Below, in pieces: positions 1-10,014 of a DNA stretch of 49,206 nt. The translations under genes and the position numbers were made by a program. Location of the stretch: positions 1 through 49,206 of the forward strand of contig CALZRN010000002.1 in NCBI GenBank assembly GCA_945828585.1, in the 5' to 3' direction. The notes beneath the pieces are model-generated. The model had not been told where the DNA came from. It saw only the letters and a list, made by a program, of their open reading frames with translations, and did no database searches. Source of the stretch: an uncultured Bacteroidales bacterium. GTDB lineage: Bacteria > Bacteroidota > Bacteroidia > Bacteroidales > Paludibacteraceae. Each line of letters starts with the position of its first letter. Within the stretch, counting starts at the first letter, position 1.

Positions 1-30
1 TGCGTATATCAATATTTTTTTGTACCTTTG
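1..30 (+). promoter_or_regulatory. Bacteroidetes-type promoter for pheS (tgcgtat...TACCTTTG)
   Basis: TACCTTTG at 23-30 preceded by T-tract and (t)TGCGTAT at the window edge, upstream of the pheS ATG at 57. Confidence 0.7.
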
Positions 31-56
31 CACGCTTTTTGTAAATTAACCGTATT

Positions 57-1097
57 ATGGCTTTAAAAGATACTATTCAAACATTACTGTCGCAGGTGTC
101 GGAGATACAGGCGAATAATGCCGAGGAGTTAGAGGCATTGCGTATCAAATACCTCAGTAAGAAAGGTGAGATCACGGCGTTGTTCAATGAGTTCCGCACG
201 GTGCCGAATGATCAGAAACGTGAGTTAGGACAGCTGCTGAACCAGCTTCGTCAAGAGACGGAAGGACGGATCAACGAGTTGCGTGAGCAGTTCGAGGCCA
301 AGCAGGCCGAGGCGGATAAACCGGATTTGACCCGTACTCCGGATCCTATTGCGTTAGGCACGCGTCACCCGCTGTCGTTGGTGCGTGAGGAGATAGAGGA
401 TATCTTCTCGCGAATCGGTTTTACGATCGCGCAAGGTCCCGAGGTAGAGGACGACAAGCACGTGTATGGCATGCTGAACTTCGCACCGGAGCACCCGGCG
501 CGTGACATGCAGGATACCTTCTTCATCGAGAAAGAGGTGGGTGTTCAGAAACCGACCGATGTGCTGTTGCGCTCGCATACGAGTTCCGTTCAGACGCGCG
601 TGATGACGAGCCAGAAGCCGCCGATCCGTGTACTCTGTCCGGGGCGCGTGTATCGTAACGAGGCCATCTCGGCACGTGCGCACTGTTTCTTCCATCAGGT
701 GGAGGGACTCTATATCGACAAGAACGTGAGCTTCGCCGACCTGCGCGAGGCGTTGCTGTATTTCTCGAAGGAGATGTTCGGTCCGGAGACGAAGATCCGC
801 TTGAGACCGAGTTACTTCCCGTTCACGGAGCCGAGCGCGGAGATGGATATCAGCTGTAACATCTGCGGCGGCAAGGGCTGCTCGTTCTGCAAAGGGACAG
901 GATGGGTGGAGATCCTCGGTTGCGGTATGGTCGATCCGAACGTCCTCGAGGCCTGCGGTATCGACAGCAAGGAGTACAGCGGCTATGCCTTCGGTATGGG
1001 CGTAGAGCGTATCACGAACCTCAAATACAGAGTGAAAGACCTGCGTCTGTTCTCCGAGAACGACGTACGCTTCCTCAGACAGTTTGAGAGTTGCTAA
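57..1097 (+). CDS. pheS: Phenylalanine--tRNA ligase alpha subunit
   Basis: Full ORF with motifs HPLSLVREEIEDIFSRIGF, RSHTSSVQTRVM, GFAFGMGVER-like GYAFGMGVERITNLKY. Confidence 0.97.
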   Translation: MALKDTIQTLLSQVSEIQANNAEELEALRIKYLSKKGEITALFNEFRTVPNDQKRELGQLLNQLRQETEGRINELREQFEAKQAEADKPDLTRTPDPIALGTRHPLSLVREEIEDIFSRIGFTIAQGPEVEDDKHVYGMLNFAPEHPARDMQDTFFIEKEVGVQKPTDVLLRSHTSSVQTRVMTSQKPPIRVLCPGRVYRNEAISARAHCFFHQVEGLYIDKNVSFADLREALLYFSKEMFGPETKIRLRPSYFPFTEPSAEMDISCNICGGKGCSFCKGTGWVEILGCGMVDPNVLEACGIDSKEYSGYAFGMGVERITNLKYRVKDLRLFSENDVRFLRQFESC

Positions 1098-1175
1098 GAG
1101 TCGAAAGTCGAAAGTTGAAAGTAGAAAGACAAAAGTCGAAAGTAGAAAGTCGAAAGTAGAAAGAAGTCGAAAGAC
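1098..1175 (+). repeat. Tandem micro-repeat (GTCGAAA/GTAGAAA, 7-8 bp units)
   Basis: gagtcgaaagtcgaaagttgaaagtagaaagacaaaagtcgaaagtagaaagtcgaaagtagaaagaagtcgaaag read directly between pheS and cdd. Confidence 0.9.
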
Positions 1176-1195
1176 AAAATTAACCTATCTATAGT

Positions 1196-1678
1196 ATGAA
1201 AGAATACAATCTGACCACGAAGATGCGGGCTTACCGCTGGGACGAGTTGACGGACGAGCAGCGCGAGGTACTGACCATCGCCAAGGAGCAGACAAAGCAC
1301 AGCTACTGTCCGTACAGCCATTTCCATGTGGGGGCGGCGGCGAAGTTAGCGAACGGCGAAGTGATCCGTGGCTGCAATCAGGAGAATGCCGCATACCCGA
1401 GTGGTCTTTGCGCAGAGCGCAGCGCGCTCTTTGCTGCGGGAGCACAATACCCCGAAGAGCCGGTGATGAAATTAGCTATCGCGTGCTTCACGGGCGGACA
1501 TTTTACCAAAGAGCCGGGTGCACCGTGCGGTGCCTGCCGGCAGGTGATGCTCGAGACCGAACACCGGTACGGCGGGAAGATGGAGGTGCTACTCTACGGT
1601 GAGGAAGAGACGTATGTCTTTGAGTCTGCCGCAGACCTGCTGCCGCTGATCTTTGTGAAGGAGAATTTGAAGGGATAG
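1196..1678 (+). CDS. cdd: Cytidine deaminase
   Basis: CxAE...PCGACRQ zinc-deaminase motifs (GLCAERSALFAAG, GAPCGACRQVM). Confidence 0.95.
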   Translation: MKEYNLTTKMRAYRWDELTDEQREVLTIAKEQTKHSYCPYSHFHVGAAAKLANGEVIRGCNQENAAYPSGLCAERSALFAAGAQYPEEPVMKLAIACFTGGHFTKEPGAPCGACRQVMLETEHRYGGKMEVLLYGEEETYVFESAADLLPLIFVKENLKG

Positions 1679-1750
1679 GAAGACCTAGGAAAACCTAGGA
1701 AAACCTAAGAAGACCTAGGAAGACCTAAGAAGACCTAAGAAGACCTAAGA
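1677..1750 (+). repeat. 10-bp tandem repeat (AGACCTAGGA / AGACCTAAGA), about 7 copies
   Basis: Direct reading: agacctagga aaacctagga aaacctaaga agacctagga agacctaaga x3, ending at the ATG of the next gene. Confidence 0.95.
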
Positions 1751-3283
1751 ATGATGAGACTGATAAAGAAAATAGACATTTACTTGCTCCGGAATTTTCT
1801 GGGGCTGTTTTTGGCTACTTTCTTTATCGCGATCTTCATCCTGCTGATGCAGTTCATGTGGATGCACGTAAACGACTTGGTAGGCAAGGGAATAGGGTTG
1901 GACGTATTGGCGGAGTTCTTCCTCTATGCTACGGCGTCGGTCGTGCCTTTGGCGCTGCCGTTGGCTATTCTGCTGAGTTCGCTGATCTCGTTTGGTAACT
2001 TAGCGGAGAGATTCGAACTGACGGCGATGAAAGCAGCGGGCATATCGCTTTTCCGCATCTTACGGCCGTTAGCCTTCGCCGTTGCGCTACTGAGCGTCGG
2101 GGCGTTTTATTTTAGCAACAACGTCCTGCCCAAGTCTCAGATGAAGCTCTGGGCGCTGATCTTTTCTCTAAGGCAGAAGAGCCCGGAGTTGCAGATCCCC
2201 GTAGGGGAATTCTACGACGAGATCAGCGGCTATCACATCTATGTGCGTGAGAAGACGCCGAAAGGCGATCTGCTGAACATCATGATCTACGACTACTCGG
2301 ACGGTTTTGCGAACGCGAAGGTGATGGTTGCCGACACGGGTCGACTGAGTACCAGCGCCGACAAGCGATACCTGATGTTAGACCTCATCAGCGGCGAGTC
2401 CTTCGAGAACCTGAATAAGAAACAACAACGCGCCACAGGAACGACGAAAAGCATCCCCTATCGCCGGGAGACGTTCGCCTACAAACACATCATCATCGAT
2501 TTTGCGACGGACTTCAACCGATACGACGAGTCGCTGTTGGAGGATCAGCATGTGAGCAAGAACGTCGCACAACTGATACAATCCATCGACTCCGTCCAGG
2601 AGGTGTCGCGCGCCACGAGTCGCGAGCAGAGCACCCGGATGCTCGACGAACGCTATTTCGGCCGTGAGTTCACGCGCACGAGAGTGCCGGTACCGACGAC
2701 CATTACGGCGGAAGAGCGACGGACGCATGACTTGGACTCGCTTTGGGCGTCGCTCACGCCGGAGCAAAAGAGGCGTTTCTACTCCCTGGCGCAGGAGAAA
2801 GCACAGAACTACCGGGACCAGGTGGATTATAACGCGATAATCTTGGACGACGCCGACCGATATATCCGTAAGCATGCCATCGAGCTGCACCGGAAATTCA
2901 CGCTCGCGTTCGCGTGCCTGATCTTCTTTTTTATCGGCGCACCGTTGGGCGCGATCATTCGCAAGGGCGGATTGGGTGCACCGGCCGTAATCTCCGTCAT
3001 CCTGTTTATCGTCTATTATATCATTGACAACACGGGATACAAGATGGCTCGCGAGGCATTGTGGCCGACTTGGGCGGGCATGTGGCTTAGCTCGTTCGTG
3101 CTCCTGCCGACGGGTATCTTCCTGACTTACAAAGCCGCAACCGACTCGCCGCTCTTCAACCCCGAGGCATGGTCGATCCGCACCAAGAACCTGTTTGAAC
3201 GTATTAAGAATTATGAGAATCAATACTATAGAGGAAGCCTTAGAAGACTTCAAACAAGGAAAATTCGTGATCGTCGTGGATGA
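1751..3283 (+). CDS. LptF/LptG family permease (YjgP/YjgQ)
   Basis: N-terminal [30 protein letters not shown] and C-terminal TM block typical of LptF/LptG; large periplasmic insert. Confidence 0.9.
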   Translation: MMRLIKKIDIYLLRNFLGLFLATFFIAIFILLMQFMWMHVNDLVGKGIGLDVLAEFFLYATASVVPLALPLAILLSSLISFGNLAERFELTAMKAAGISLFRILRPLAFAVALLSVGAFYFSNNVLPKSQMKLWALIFSLRQKSPELQIPVGEFYDEISGYHIYVREKTPKGDLLNIMIYDYSDGFANAKVMVADTGRLSTSADKRYLMLDLISGESFENLNKKQQRATGTTKSIPYRRETFAYKHIIIDFATDFNRYDESLLEDQHVSKNVAQLIQSIDSVQEVSRATSREQSTRMLDERYFGREFTRTRVPVPTTITAEERRTHDLDSLWASLTPEQKRRFYSLAQEKAQNYRDQVDYNAIILDDADRYIRKHAIELHRKFTLAFACLIFFFIGAPLGAIIRKGGLGAPAVISVILFIVYYIIDNTGYKMAREALWPTWAGMWLSSFVLLPTGIFLTYKAATDSPLFNPEAWSIRTKNLFERIKNYENQYYRGSLRRLQTRKIRDRRG

Positions 3284-4478
3284 CGAGGATCGCGAGAACG
3301 AAGGAGATTTCATCATCGCCGCCGAGGCTATCACCTCGGAGAAAGTGAACTTCATGCTCCAACACGGGCGTGGGGTGTTATGCTGCCCGATCACGGAGCA
3401 ACGCTGCGCCGAGTTGGATCTGATGCACCAGGTGGCGAACAACACCTCGATGCTGGGTACGCCGTTCACGGTGACGGTCGATAAGTTAGAGGGCTGTACG
3501 ACCGGTGTCTCTGCAGCAGACCGTGCGGCTACTATCCGTGCGTTAGCGGACCCGGCTTCGAAGCCGGAGACTTTCGGCCGTCCGGGACATATCAATCCGT
3601 TATACGCTCGCGCAGGAGGTGTCTTGCAGCGTGCAGGTCATACCGAAGCAGGTGTCGATCTGGCGAGACTGGCGGGTTTTCAGCCGGCAGCGGCGCTGAT
3701 AGAGATCATGAACGCCGACGGTACCATGGCGCGTATGCCGCAACTGCAAGAGGTGGCGAAAGAGTACGACCTGAAGATCATCACCATCAAGGACCTCATC
3801 GCCTATCGACTGGAGCATGAGTCCGTCAGTCCGAAGGACGGTCTGTGCTCTGTCAGTCCGAAGGACGGTCTGTCAGGTGAAGCCGGTCTTATTGAAAAGG
3901 GCGAGACGGTCTTCCTGCCGACGCAGAGCGGCGAGTTCATGCTCACGCCGTTCCGCGACCTGACGACGGGATTAGAGCATGTGGTGCTGACCAAAGGCGA
4001 GTGGACAGAGGACGAAGCGGTGCTCTGCCGCGTGCACTCGTCCTGCATGACCGGAGATATCTTCGGTTCGCAACGCTGCGAGTGTGGCGAGCAACTGAAG
4101 AAAGCTATGCAGATGATCGAGGCGGAAGGCAAGGGTATCATCGTCTATATGAACCAAGAGGGCCGCGGTATCGGTCTGATGAATAAGATCCGCGCGTACA
4201 AACTTCAGGAACAGGGCGACGACACCGTGGAGGCGAATATCCATCTGGGCTTCCGTCCTGACGAACGCAACTACGGCGTGGGTGCGCAGATACTTCGCAA
4301 GATGGGCGCATGCAAACTGCGGCTCATGACCAACAATCCTGTGAAGCGCGTGGGGCTGGAGAGTTACGGCATCGAGATCGTCGAGAACGTGCCTATAGAG
4401 ATCCAACCGAACCGTTGGAACGAGCGATACATGCGGACCAAAAAAGAAAAAATGCACCATGACTTGAAGCTCGTCTGA
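3213..4478 (+). CDS. ribBA: Bifunctional 3,4-dihydroxy-2-butanone-4-phosphate synthase / GTP cyclohydrolase II
   Basis: [16 protein letters not shown] (RibB) and [32 protein letters not shown] (RibA); start ATG 3213 preferred over the ORF-track 3195. Confidence 0.96.
   Translation: MRINTIEEALEDFKQGKFVIVVDDEDRENEGDFIIAAEAITSEKVNFMLQHGRGVLCCPITEQRCAELDLMHQVANNTSMLGTPFTVTVDKLEGCTTGVSAADRAATIRALADPASKPETFGRPGHINPLYARAGGVLQRAGHTEAGVDLARLAGFQPAAALIEIMNADGTMARMPQLQEVAKEYDLKIITIKDLIAYRLEHESVSPKDGLCSVSPKDGLSGEAGLIEKGETVFLPTQSGEFMLTPFRDLTTGLEHVVLTKGEWTEDEAVLCRVHSSCMTGDIFGSQRCECGEQLKKAMQMIEAEGKGIIVYMNQEGRGIGLMNKIRAYKLQEQGDDTVEANIHLGFRPDERNYGVGAQILRKMGACKLRLMTNNPVKRVGLESYGIEIVENVPIEIQPNRWNERYMRTKKEKMHHDLKLV
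3821..3888 (+). repeat. Family A hairpin repeat, three modules, in-frame in ribBA
   Basis: GTCAGTCCGAAGGACGGTC twice, then GTCAGGTGAAGCCGGTC. Confidence 0.9.
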
Positions 4479-4569
4479 GGTTTTGGCACGGTATTTGAAG
4501 AATCAGGGTAACGAAGTACCGATATATCGAATTATCGAGATTTCGAAAACCCTTTAAAACATTACAATT

Positions 4570-5841
4570 ATGAAAAAATTAACTACACTTCTGATGGCGC
4601 TGATGCTCGTGAGCACAGCATTATGGGCGGAAGAGACAGTTACTGTTTCCGCTAAGAGTACCGACATCTCTGAAGGACTCGATCTGAAGGTTGTAGCTAA
4701 ACTGTTCGCAGAGGCTAAGAACCTGGAAGAGTTCGAGACGATGCTCAATAACCCGGACAGCGCGTTCTGTAACTTGGATCTGAACGGCGATGGGCAAGTC
4801 GATTATCTTCGTGTCGTAGAGACCGGTGAGGGTAACAAGCGTCTGATCGTATTGCAGGCGGTGCTGGCTAAGGATATCTTCCAAGACGTAGCCTCCATAT
4901 ACGTAGAGAAAGACGAGCATAACGAGGTCTCCGTTCAGGTAGTTGGCGACGAGTATGTCTATGGTACGAACTACGTGATAGAGCCGGTTTATGTCTATCG
5001 TCCGATCATCTACGATTGGTTCTGGTCTGACGCATGGTACGCATGGCATTCGCCTTGGTACTGGGGCTATTGGCCGGGATGGTGGTACGCACATGCTTGC
5101 TGGGCACATGACTGGTATTGGCATCGTTGCTACACCTATCATCACCACCACTACTGCTGCTCTTTCCGTCAAGCACACGAGGTACGCCGCGGCTACTATG
5201 ACTTGCATCGGAACGTAGGGCGCAGAGAGTACGCCACGGCGCATCCCGATCGCTCTTTCACACGCCGCAACAGCGGTATGACCAATGCCCGCGAGATACG
5301 AGGTACCACAACTATCCGTCCCGGCGCTCGCACTAGCGATCGCGTAGCTACTCCGACAGCAGGAGCTCGCACCTCGGCTCGTACGGCCACTCCTGCAACC
5401 GCCCGTAACACGTTCGGTAGCACGACTAGGACAGCTAGTAGCACTAGTCGTACTAGTAGCACTAGTAGCACTAGTCGTACTAGCAGCACTAGGACAGCTA
5501 GTAGTACTAGCAGTACTAGAACTCGTTCGACGAGCGCAGTAGGTCGCTCCACGGCAAGCACGGCAGGCACGGCAAGTACCTCAAGCGCGACGCGCACATC
5601 GAGTCCTTCGAAATCAACGAGTGCGACCAGAACTTCCGGTTCGAGTACTTACAGCGGTAGCAGTACGCGTTCGAGCGGTAGCTCTTACGGAGGCAGCCGT
5701 AGCAGCGGCTCCAGCAGCACTTACAGCGGCGGTGGCCGTTCCAGCGGAGTTTACTCCGGAGGTGGTGGATACAGCGGCGGTGGCAGAAGCAGTGGAGGCG
5801 GCAGTGTTTCCTCCGGCGGCGGTGGAGGACGACGCAGATAA
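4570..5841 (+). CDS. Secreted low-complexity protein: signal peptide, W/Y/H-rich segment, S/T/R-rich then G/S-rich tail
   Basis: Signal peptide MKKLTTLLMALMLVSTALWAEE; WFWSDAWYAWHSPWYWGYWPGWWYAHACWAHDWYWHRCYTYHHHH; Ser/Thr/Arg repeats. Confidence 0.85.
   Translation: MKKLTTLLMALMLVSTALWAEETVTVSAKSTDISEGLDLKVVAKLFAEAKNLEEFETMLNNPDSAFCNLDLNGDGQVDYLRVVETGEGNKRLIVLQAVLAKDIFQDVASIYVEKDEHNEVSVQVVGDEYVYGTNYVIEPVYVYRPIIYDWFWSDAWYAWHSPWYWGYWPGWWYAHACWAHDWYWHRCYTYHHHHYCCSFRQAHEVRRGYYDLHRNVGRREYATAHPDRSFTRRNSGMTNAREIRGTTTIRPGARTSDRVATPTAGARTSARTATPATARNTFGSTTRTASSTSRTSSTSSTSRTSSTRTASSTSSTRTRSTSAVGRSTASTAGTASTSSATRTSSPSKSTSATRTSGSSTYSGSSTRSSGSSYGGSRSSGSSSTYSGGGRSSGVYSGGGGYSGGGRSSGGGSVSSGGGGGRRR
5432..5520 (+). 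repeat. ACTAGT/ACTAGC-based low-complexity coding repeat
   Basis: Repeated actagt-cgt / actagt-agc / actagc-agc units encoding TSRTSSTSSTSRTSSTRTASSTSSTRTRS. Confidence 0.9.
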
Positions 5842-5880
5842 ACAAAAAGGATGATCTCATGCGAGGTCATCCTTTTTGTT
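5841..5880. terminator. Bidirectional intrinsic terminator between convergent genes
   Basis: AACAAAAAGGATGATCTC-ATGC-GAGGTCATCCTTTTTGTT: 18-bp arms with a single G.T-type mismatch, T tracts on both strands. Confidence 0.92.
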
Positions 5881-5884
5881 CGAC

Positions 5885-7279
5885 TTAATGTGCTGCGAGC
5901 ATACTTTCCGGGTCGAGCAGTTTATCCAGCTGCTCTTTGCTCAGCAGGCCGTGCTCTAACACGAGGTCATACACGCCCTTTCCGGTTTCCAATGCCTCTT
6001 TGGCGATCTTCGTAGAGGCCTTGTAGCCGATGACGGGATTGAGCGCCGTGACGATGCCGATAGAGTGTCTGACGGTCTGAGCGTTATGCTCGCTGTTGAT
6101 AGTGATGCCGTCGATACATCTCTTTCGGAGAATCTTCATCACGTTTCTGAGCCAGGTGATGGACTCAAAGATACACTCGGTGATGATCGGCTCCATGACG
6201 TTCAGCTGCAGTTGTCCTGCCTCGGCGGCGAAGGTTACTGCGGTATCGTTACCGATGACCTTGAAGCATACCTGGTTAGTGACCTCCGGGATGACGGGGT
6301 TCACCTTGCCCGGCATGATGGAGCTACCCGGTGCCATCGGCGGCAGGTTGATCTCGTGCAGCCCGCACCGCGGACCGGAAGCCATCAGACGCAGGTCGTT
6401 GCAGGTCTTGCTGAGCTTGACGGCGAGGCGTTTGAGTGCTGCCGAATAGCTGACGTACGCGCCGGTGTCCGGCGTTGCCTCAACGAGGTCGCTGGCTAAT
6501 TCAAAAGGTTCGCCGGTCAGCTCGCACATCTTCTTGATGCACAGCTCTGCATAGCCTGCCCGGGCGTTCAGACCCGTACCGATAGCCGTTCCGCCCATGT
6601 TTATCTCGTACAGCAACTTGACGTTGCGGTCGAGGTTAGCCACCTCTTCTTCAAGGTTGTTAGCGAAGGCGTGGAACTCCTGTCCGCTCGTCATCGGCAC
6701 GGCGTCTTGCAGCTGCGTACGACCCATCTTGATGGAGTTATTGTACTCGTCGCCTTTCTTACGGAGCGACTCGATAAGCAGCTGGAGTTCGGATACCAGC
6801 CCTTTATTCATACGGATGAAGGCATACCGAAAAGCAGAAGGGTAGGCGTCGTTGGTCGATTGAGCACAGTTGACGTGGTCGTTGGGCGAGCAGTACTGAT
6901 ACTCGCCACGCTGATGTCCCATGATCTCCAACGCACGGTTGGCGATGACCTCATTGGCGTTCATGTTCACCGTCGTTCCCGCGCCGCCTTGTACCATATC
7001 CGTGGGGAACTGGTCATGCATCTTGCCGTCGATAATCTCCTGGCAAGCCTGCGCAATCGCCTCGTAGATCTCGTCATTGATGACCCCTAACTCATGGTTC
7101 GCCTCCACCGCCGCGAGTTTGATATACGCCATGGCGATGATGTACTCCGGGAAGTCCGACATCTTGAGGTTAGAGATCTGATAGTTGTTGATACCACGCT
7201 GTGTCTGCACGCCGTAGTATGCGTCTTGAGGGACTTGCAGTTCGCCTAACAAGTCCGATTCGATTCTGTAGTTATCCAT
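5885..7279 (-). CDS. aspA: Aspartate ammonia-lyase
   Basis: Fumarase/aspartase signature GSSIMPGKVNPV and N-term MDNYRIESDLLGELQVPQDAYYGVQTQRGINNYQIS. Confidence 0.95.
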   Translation of the reverse strand: MDNYRIESDLLGELQVPQDAYYGVQTQRGINNYQISNLKMSDFPEYIIAMAYIKLAAVEANHELGVINDEIYEAIAQACQEIIDGKMHDQFPTDMVQGGAGTTVNMNANEVIANRALEIMGHQRGEYQYCSPNDHVNCAQSTNDAYPSAFRYAFIRMNKGLVSELQLLIESLRKKGDEYNNSIKMGRTQLQDAVPMTSGQEFHAFANNLEEEVANLDRNVKLLYEINMGGTAIGTGLNARAGYAELCIKKMCELTGEPFELASDLVEATPDTGAYVSYSAALKRLAVKLSKTCNDLRLMASGPRCGLHEINLPPMAPGSSIMPGKVNPVIPEVTNQVCFKVIGNDTAVTFAAEAGQLQLNVMEPIITECIFESITWLRNVMKILRKRCIDGITINSEHNAQTVRHSIGIVTALNPVIGYKASTKIAKEALETGKGVYDLVLEHGLLSKEQLDKLLDPESMLAAH

Positions 7280-7290
7280 GATATATGTGT

Positions 7291-8250
7291 TTAATTGATG
7301 TTGCCTAATAAGGACCGCACGAACTCTACGCGGTTGAAAACCTGCAGGTCGGTCATCTGCTCACCCAGCCCGATGTACCGTACGGGGATCTTGAACTGAT
7401 CGCTGATGCCGATGACCACGCCGCCTTTCGCTGTGCCGTCTAACTTCGTGATGGCGAGTGACGATACTTGTGTGGCAGCCGTGAACTGGCGTGCCTGCTC
7501 AAAGGCGTTCTGACCTGTCGAGCCGTCTAAGACGAGCATCACGTCGTGTGGCGCGTCCGGCACCACTTTCTGCATCACGTTCTTGATCTTCGTCAGCTCG
7601 TTCATCAGGTTGATCTTGTTATGGAGTCGTCCGGCGGTATCGATGAGTACGACATCTGCATCGTTCGCTTTGGCGGACTGCAAGGTGTCGAAGGCCACCG
7701 ACGCCGGGTCGGACCCCTGTTGCTGCTTGATGACCGGCACGCCTACGCGCTCGCCCCAGATGCAGAGCTGCTCTACTGCCGCCGCACGGAAGGTATCCGC
7801 CGCGCCTAAATAGACCTTCTTGCCCGCCGCTTTATACTGGTACGCCAGCTTACCGATGGTCGTGGTCTTACCTACGCCGTTCACACCTACGACCATGATC
7901 ACATAGGGTTTGGCAGGAAGTTCCGCCTCGAAGTCCGGTACGTCCGCCACGTTATTCTCCTGCAACAACGAGGAAATCTCATCGACCAACAGCCGATTCA
8001 GTTCCTCTGTACCGATATATTTATCTTTTTTGACGCGCGCCTGCACCCGCTCGATGATTCGCAGCGTGGTCTCCACACCGACATCGGAGGTGATCAGCGC
8101 CTCCTCTAAGTTATCTAACACATCGTCATCTATCGTCGATTTGCCGGCGATAGCGTGCCCGATCTTCGAGAGCACCGACTCTTTGCTTTTCTCCAGACCC
8201 TTGTCGAGGGTCTCTTTCTTCTCTCTGTTAAAAAATCCAAAAAATCCCAT
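7291..8250 (-). CDS. ftsY: Signal recognition particle receptor FtsY
   Basis: GVNGVGKTTTIGKLA, DTAGRLHNK, TKLDGTAKGG; likely start MGFFGFFNREKKETLDKG at 8250 (ORF extends to 8280). Confidence 0.95.
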   Translation of the reverse strand: MGFFGFFNREKKETLDKGLEKSKESVLSKIGHAIAGKSTIDDDVLDNLEEALITSDVGVETTLRIIERVQARVKKDKYIGTEELNRLLVDEISSLLQENNVADVPDFEAELPAKPYVIMVVGVNGVGKTTTIGKLAYQYKAAGKKVYLGAADTFRAAAVEQLCIWGERVGVPVIKQQQGSDPASVAFDTLQSAKANDADVVLIDTAGRLHNKINLMNELTKIKNVMQKVVPDAPHDVMLVLDGSTGQNAFEQARQFTAATQVSSLAITKLDGTAKGGVVIGISDQFKIPVRYIGLGEQMTDLQVFNRVEFVRSLLGNIN

Positions 8251-8269
8251 AAATTCATTTACTATTTGG

Positions 8270-9175
8270 TCATTTACCATGTACCATTTTCCGATAATCT
8301 TTTCTGGCTTGGCAGACGGCTTTGGCTGCTTCTGCCTTGCCCGTTAGGAGGAACATCGTTGCCGCGGCGTAGTCTAAGAAGAACCGCACGCTCAGTACCC
8401 ACCACCGCCATCGGCTGTTCTTGTAGATCATCAGCAGGTTGTTGCGGAAATTGAGATAAACCTTCCGCGGGTTGCCGTAGTTGAGCGATCCTCCGCCGAG
8501 GTGATACACGGTGCTTGCCGGTACGCAGGCGAGTTTCCATCCTTGGTTTCGCATCCGCCAGCAGAGGTCTATCTCCTCCATGTGGGCGAAAAATGATGCA
8601 TCGAGTCCGCCCGACTCCTTATATACTCTCGTGCGCACGCACATGCAAGCGCCCGAAGTCCATTCTATCTCTGCTACCGTGTCGTACTGACCGTGGTCTT
8701 CTTCCACGCGCCCGAAACGCCTTCCGCGGCAGTAGGGGTAACCTAATGGATTGAGGTAGCCTCCTGCGGCACCTGCGTGCTCGAAAAAGCGCTTGTCTCT
8801 CCAGCTGCGTATCTTCGGCTGTACCGCTGCTACCGCCGGGTGCGTGTCCATGTAATCGAGTAGGGGAGTGAGCCATCCTTTCGGTGTCTCCACGTCCGAG
8901 TTCAGCAGCACAGCGTACTCGCTCTGGGTTGTTTCTATCGCGCGGTTGTAGCCTTCGGCAAAGCCGTAGTTCTTATCCAAAACGATTGTCCGAACGGTCG
9001 GAAACTCCTTCTGTAGCACCTCCAAACTATCATCTGTCGAACCGTTATCCGCCACCACAACCTCGCAACCTGTATCCGTAGTATGCGCTACCACCGACGG
9101 CAGGTATGTACGCAGCATCTGAGCCCCGTTCCAGTTTAATATGATTACGCTACATTTCATCTTTTCCACTTCCAA
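8270..9175 (-). CDS. Glycosyltransferase family 2 (rhamnosyltransferase-like)
   Basis: SVIILNWNGAQMLRTYLPSV, VVADNGSTDDS, LLNSDVE, GACMCVRTRVY; probable start MKCSVIILNWNG. Confidence 0.9.
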   Translation of the reverse strand: MEVEKMKCSVIILNWNGAQMLRTYLPSVVAHTTDTGCEVVVADNGSTDDSLEVLQKEFPTVRTIVLDKNYGFAEGYNRAIETTQSEYAVLLNSDVETPKGWLTPLLDYMDTHPAVAAVQPKIRSWRDKRFFEHAGAAGGYLNPLGYPYCRGRRFGRVEEDHGQYDTVAEIEWTSGACMCVRTRVYKESGGLDASFFAHMEEIDLCWRMRNQGWKLACVPASTVYHLGGGSLNYGNPRKVYLNFRNNLLMIYKNSRWRWWVLSVRFFLDYAAATMFLLTGKAEAAKAVCQARKDYRKMVHGK

Positions 9176-10014
9176 CGGTTATGCGTCCAGAGCCACAGAG
9201 CCGGTTCTTCCAGAATATTCTGCTCCAGGAGCCGTGCGTATGCCGTAGTGATCTCGCCCTCGGCTGTCTCTTGCGGAGTCATGGTGATTAGGTCGAACCG
9301 CGAGACGTAGTACCCGCGTTTAGGACGGCTCACGTGCAGGCTGAAAACCGGGTAGTTGAACTTCTTTCCCATGACCTCGCCGCCATCCAAGAACCCCGTG
9401 TCTTGATGGAGAAACGTCACCCACGTGCGCGTCACTTCCGGGCGTGGTTTTTGGTCCGCGATGAGACCGAGCACTATCGGATGCTTCTCCGCGCGGAAGC
9501 GTACCATCTCCCTTAAGAGGCGTTGTTTCTCTACAAACACCCCTTCGCGTTTCCCGCGGATAGCGAGCATCAACTCGTCCATTGATTTGTTCTTGAGGCG
9601 GCGATAGATATTCATCTCCGTCACTTCGGGGTCGAACCATTGTTGGCAGGAGGCTTTCCACTCCCAGTTGCCCATGTGTGCCATCATCACGATACATCCG
9701 CCGTGCTCTTTGGCTGCGCGGTTGACTTCTTCTGCGTTCATAAACACCTCATGCTCCTTGATCTCCGCGTTGCTACGCGTGGAGCCGTAGATAATCTCTA
9801 CGATCGTGTCGCAGAACTGATGATAGAACGCCTTGGCAATCGCCTGACGCTCGTCCTCACTCTTCTCCGGGAACGACATCCGCAGGTTCTTCCTAACCAT
9901 CTTCCTTCGGTACCGCACCACGTAGTACATCAGCGGGTAGATTAACCAATCCGCAAAGAAATAATGCACGCTGAGCGGCATACGGGATAGTATGGAGACA
10001 AGACTTTTTAGCAT
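9157..10014 (-). CDS. Lysophospholipid / lipid A acyltransferase (LpxL/HtrB family)
   Basis: AHMGNWEW and ADQKPRPE motifs; N-term of the LpxL/HtrB type. Confidence 0.9.
   Translation of the reverse strand: MLKSLVSILSRMPLSVHYFFADWLIYPLMYYVVRYRRKMVRKNLRMSFPEKSEDERQAIAKAFYHQFCDTIVEIIYGSTRSNAEIKEHEVFMNAEEVNRAAKEHGGCIVMMAHMGNWEWKASCQQWFDPEVTEMNIYRRLKNKSMDELMLAIRGKREGVFVEKQRLLREMVRFRAEKHPIVLGLIADQKPRPEVTRTWVTFLHQDTGFLDGGEVMGKKFNYPVFSLHVSRPKRGYYVSRFDLITMTPQETAEGEITTAYARLLEQNILEEPALWLWTHNRWKWKR

Noticed and set aside
2378-3595. 405-aa minus-strand ORF across lptF and ribBA
   Set aside because: Overlaps two well-recognised genes in antisense.
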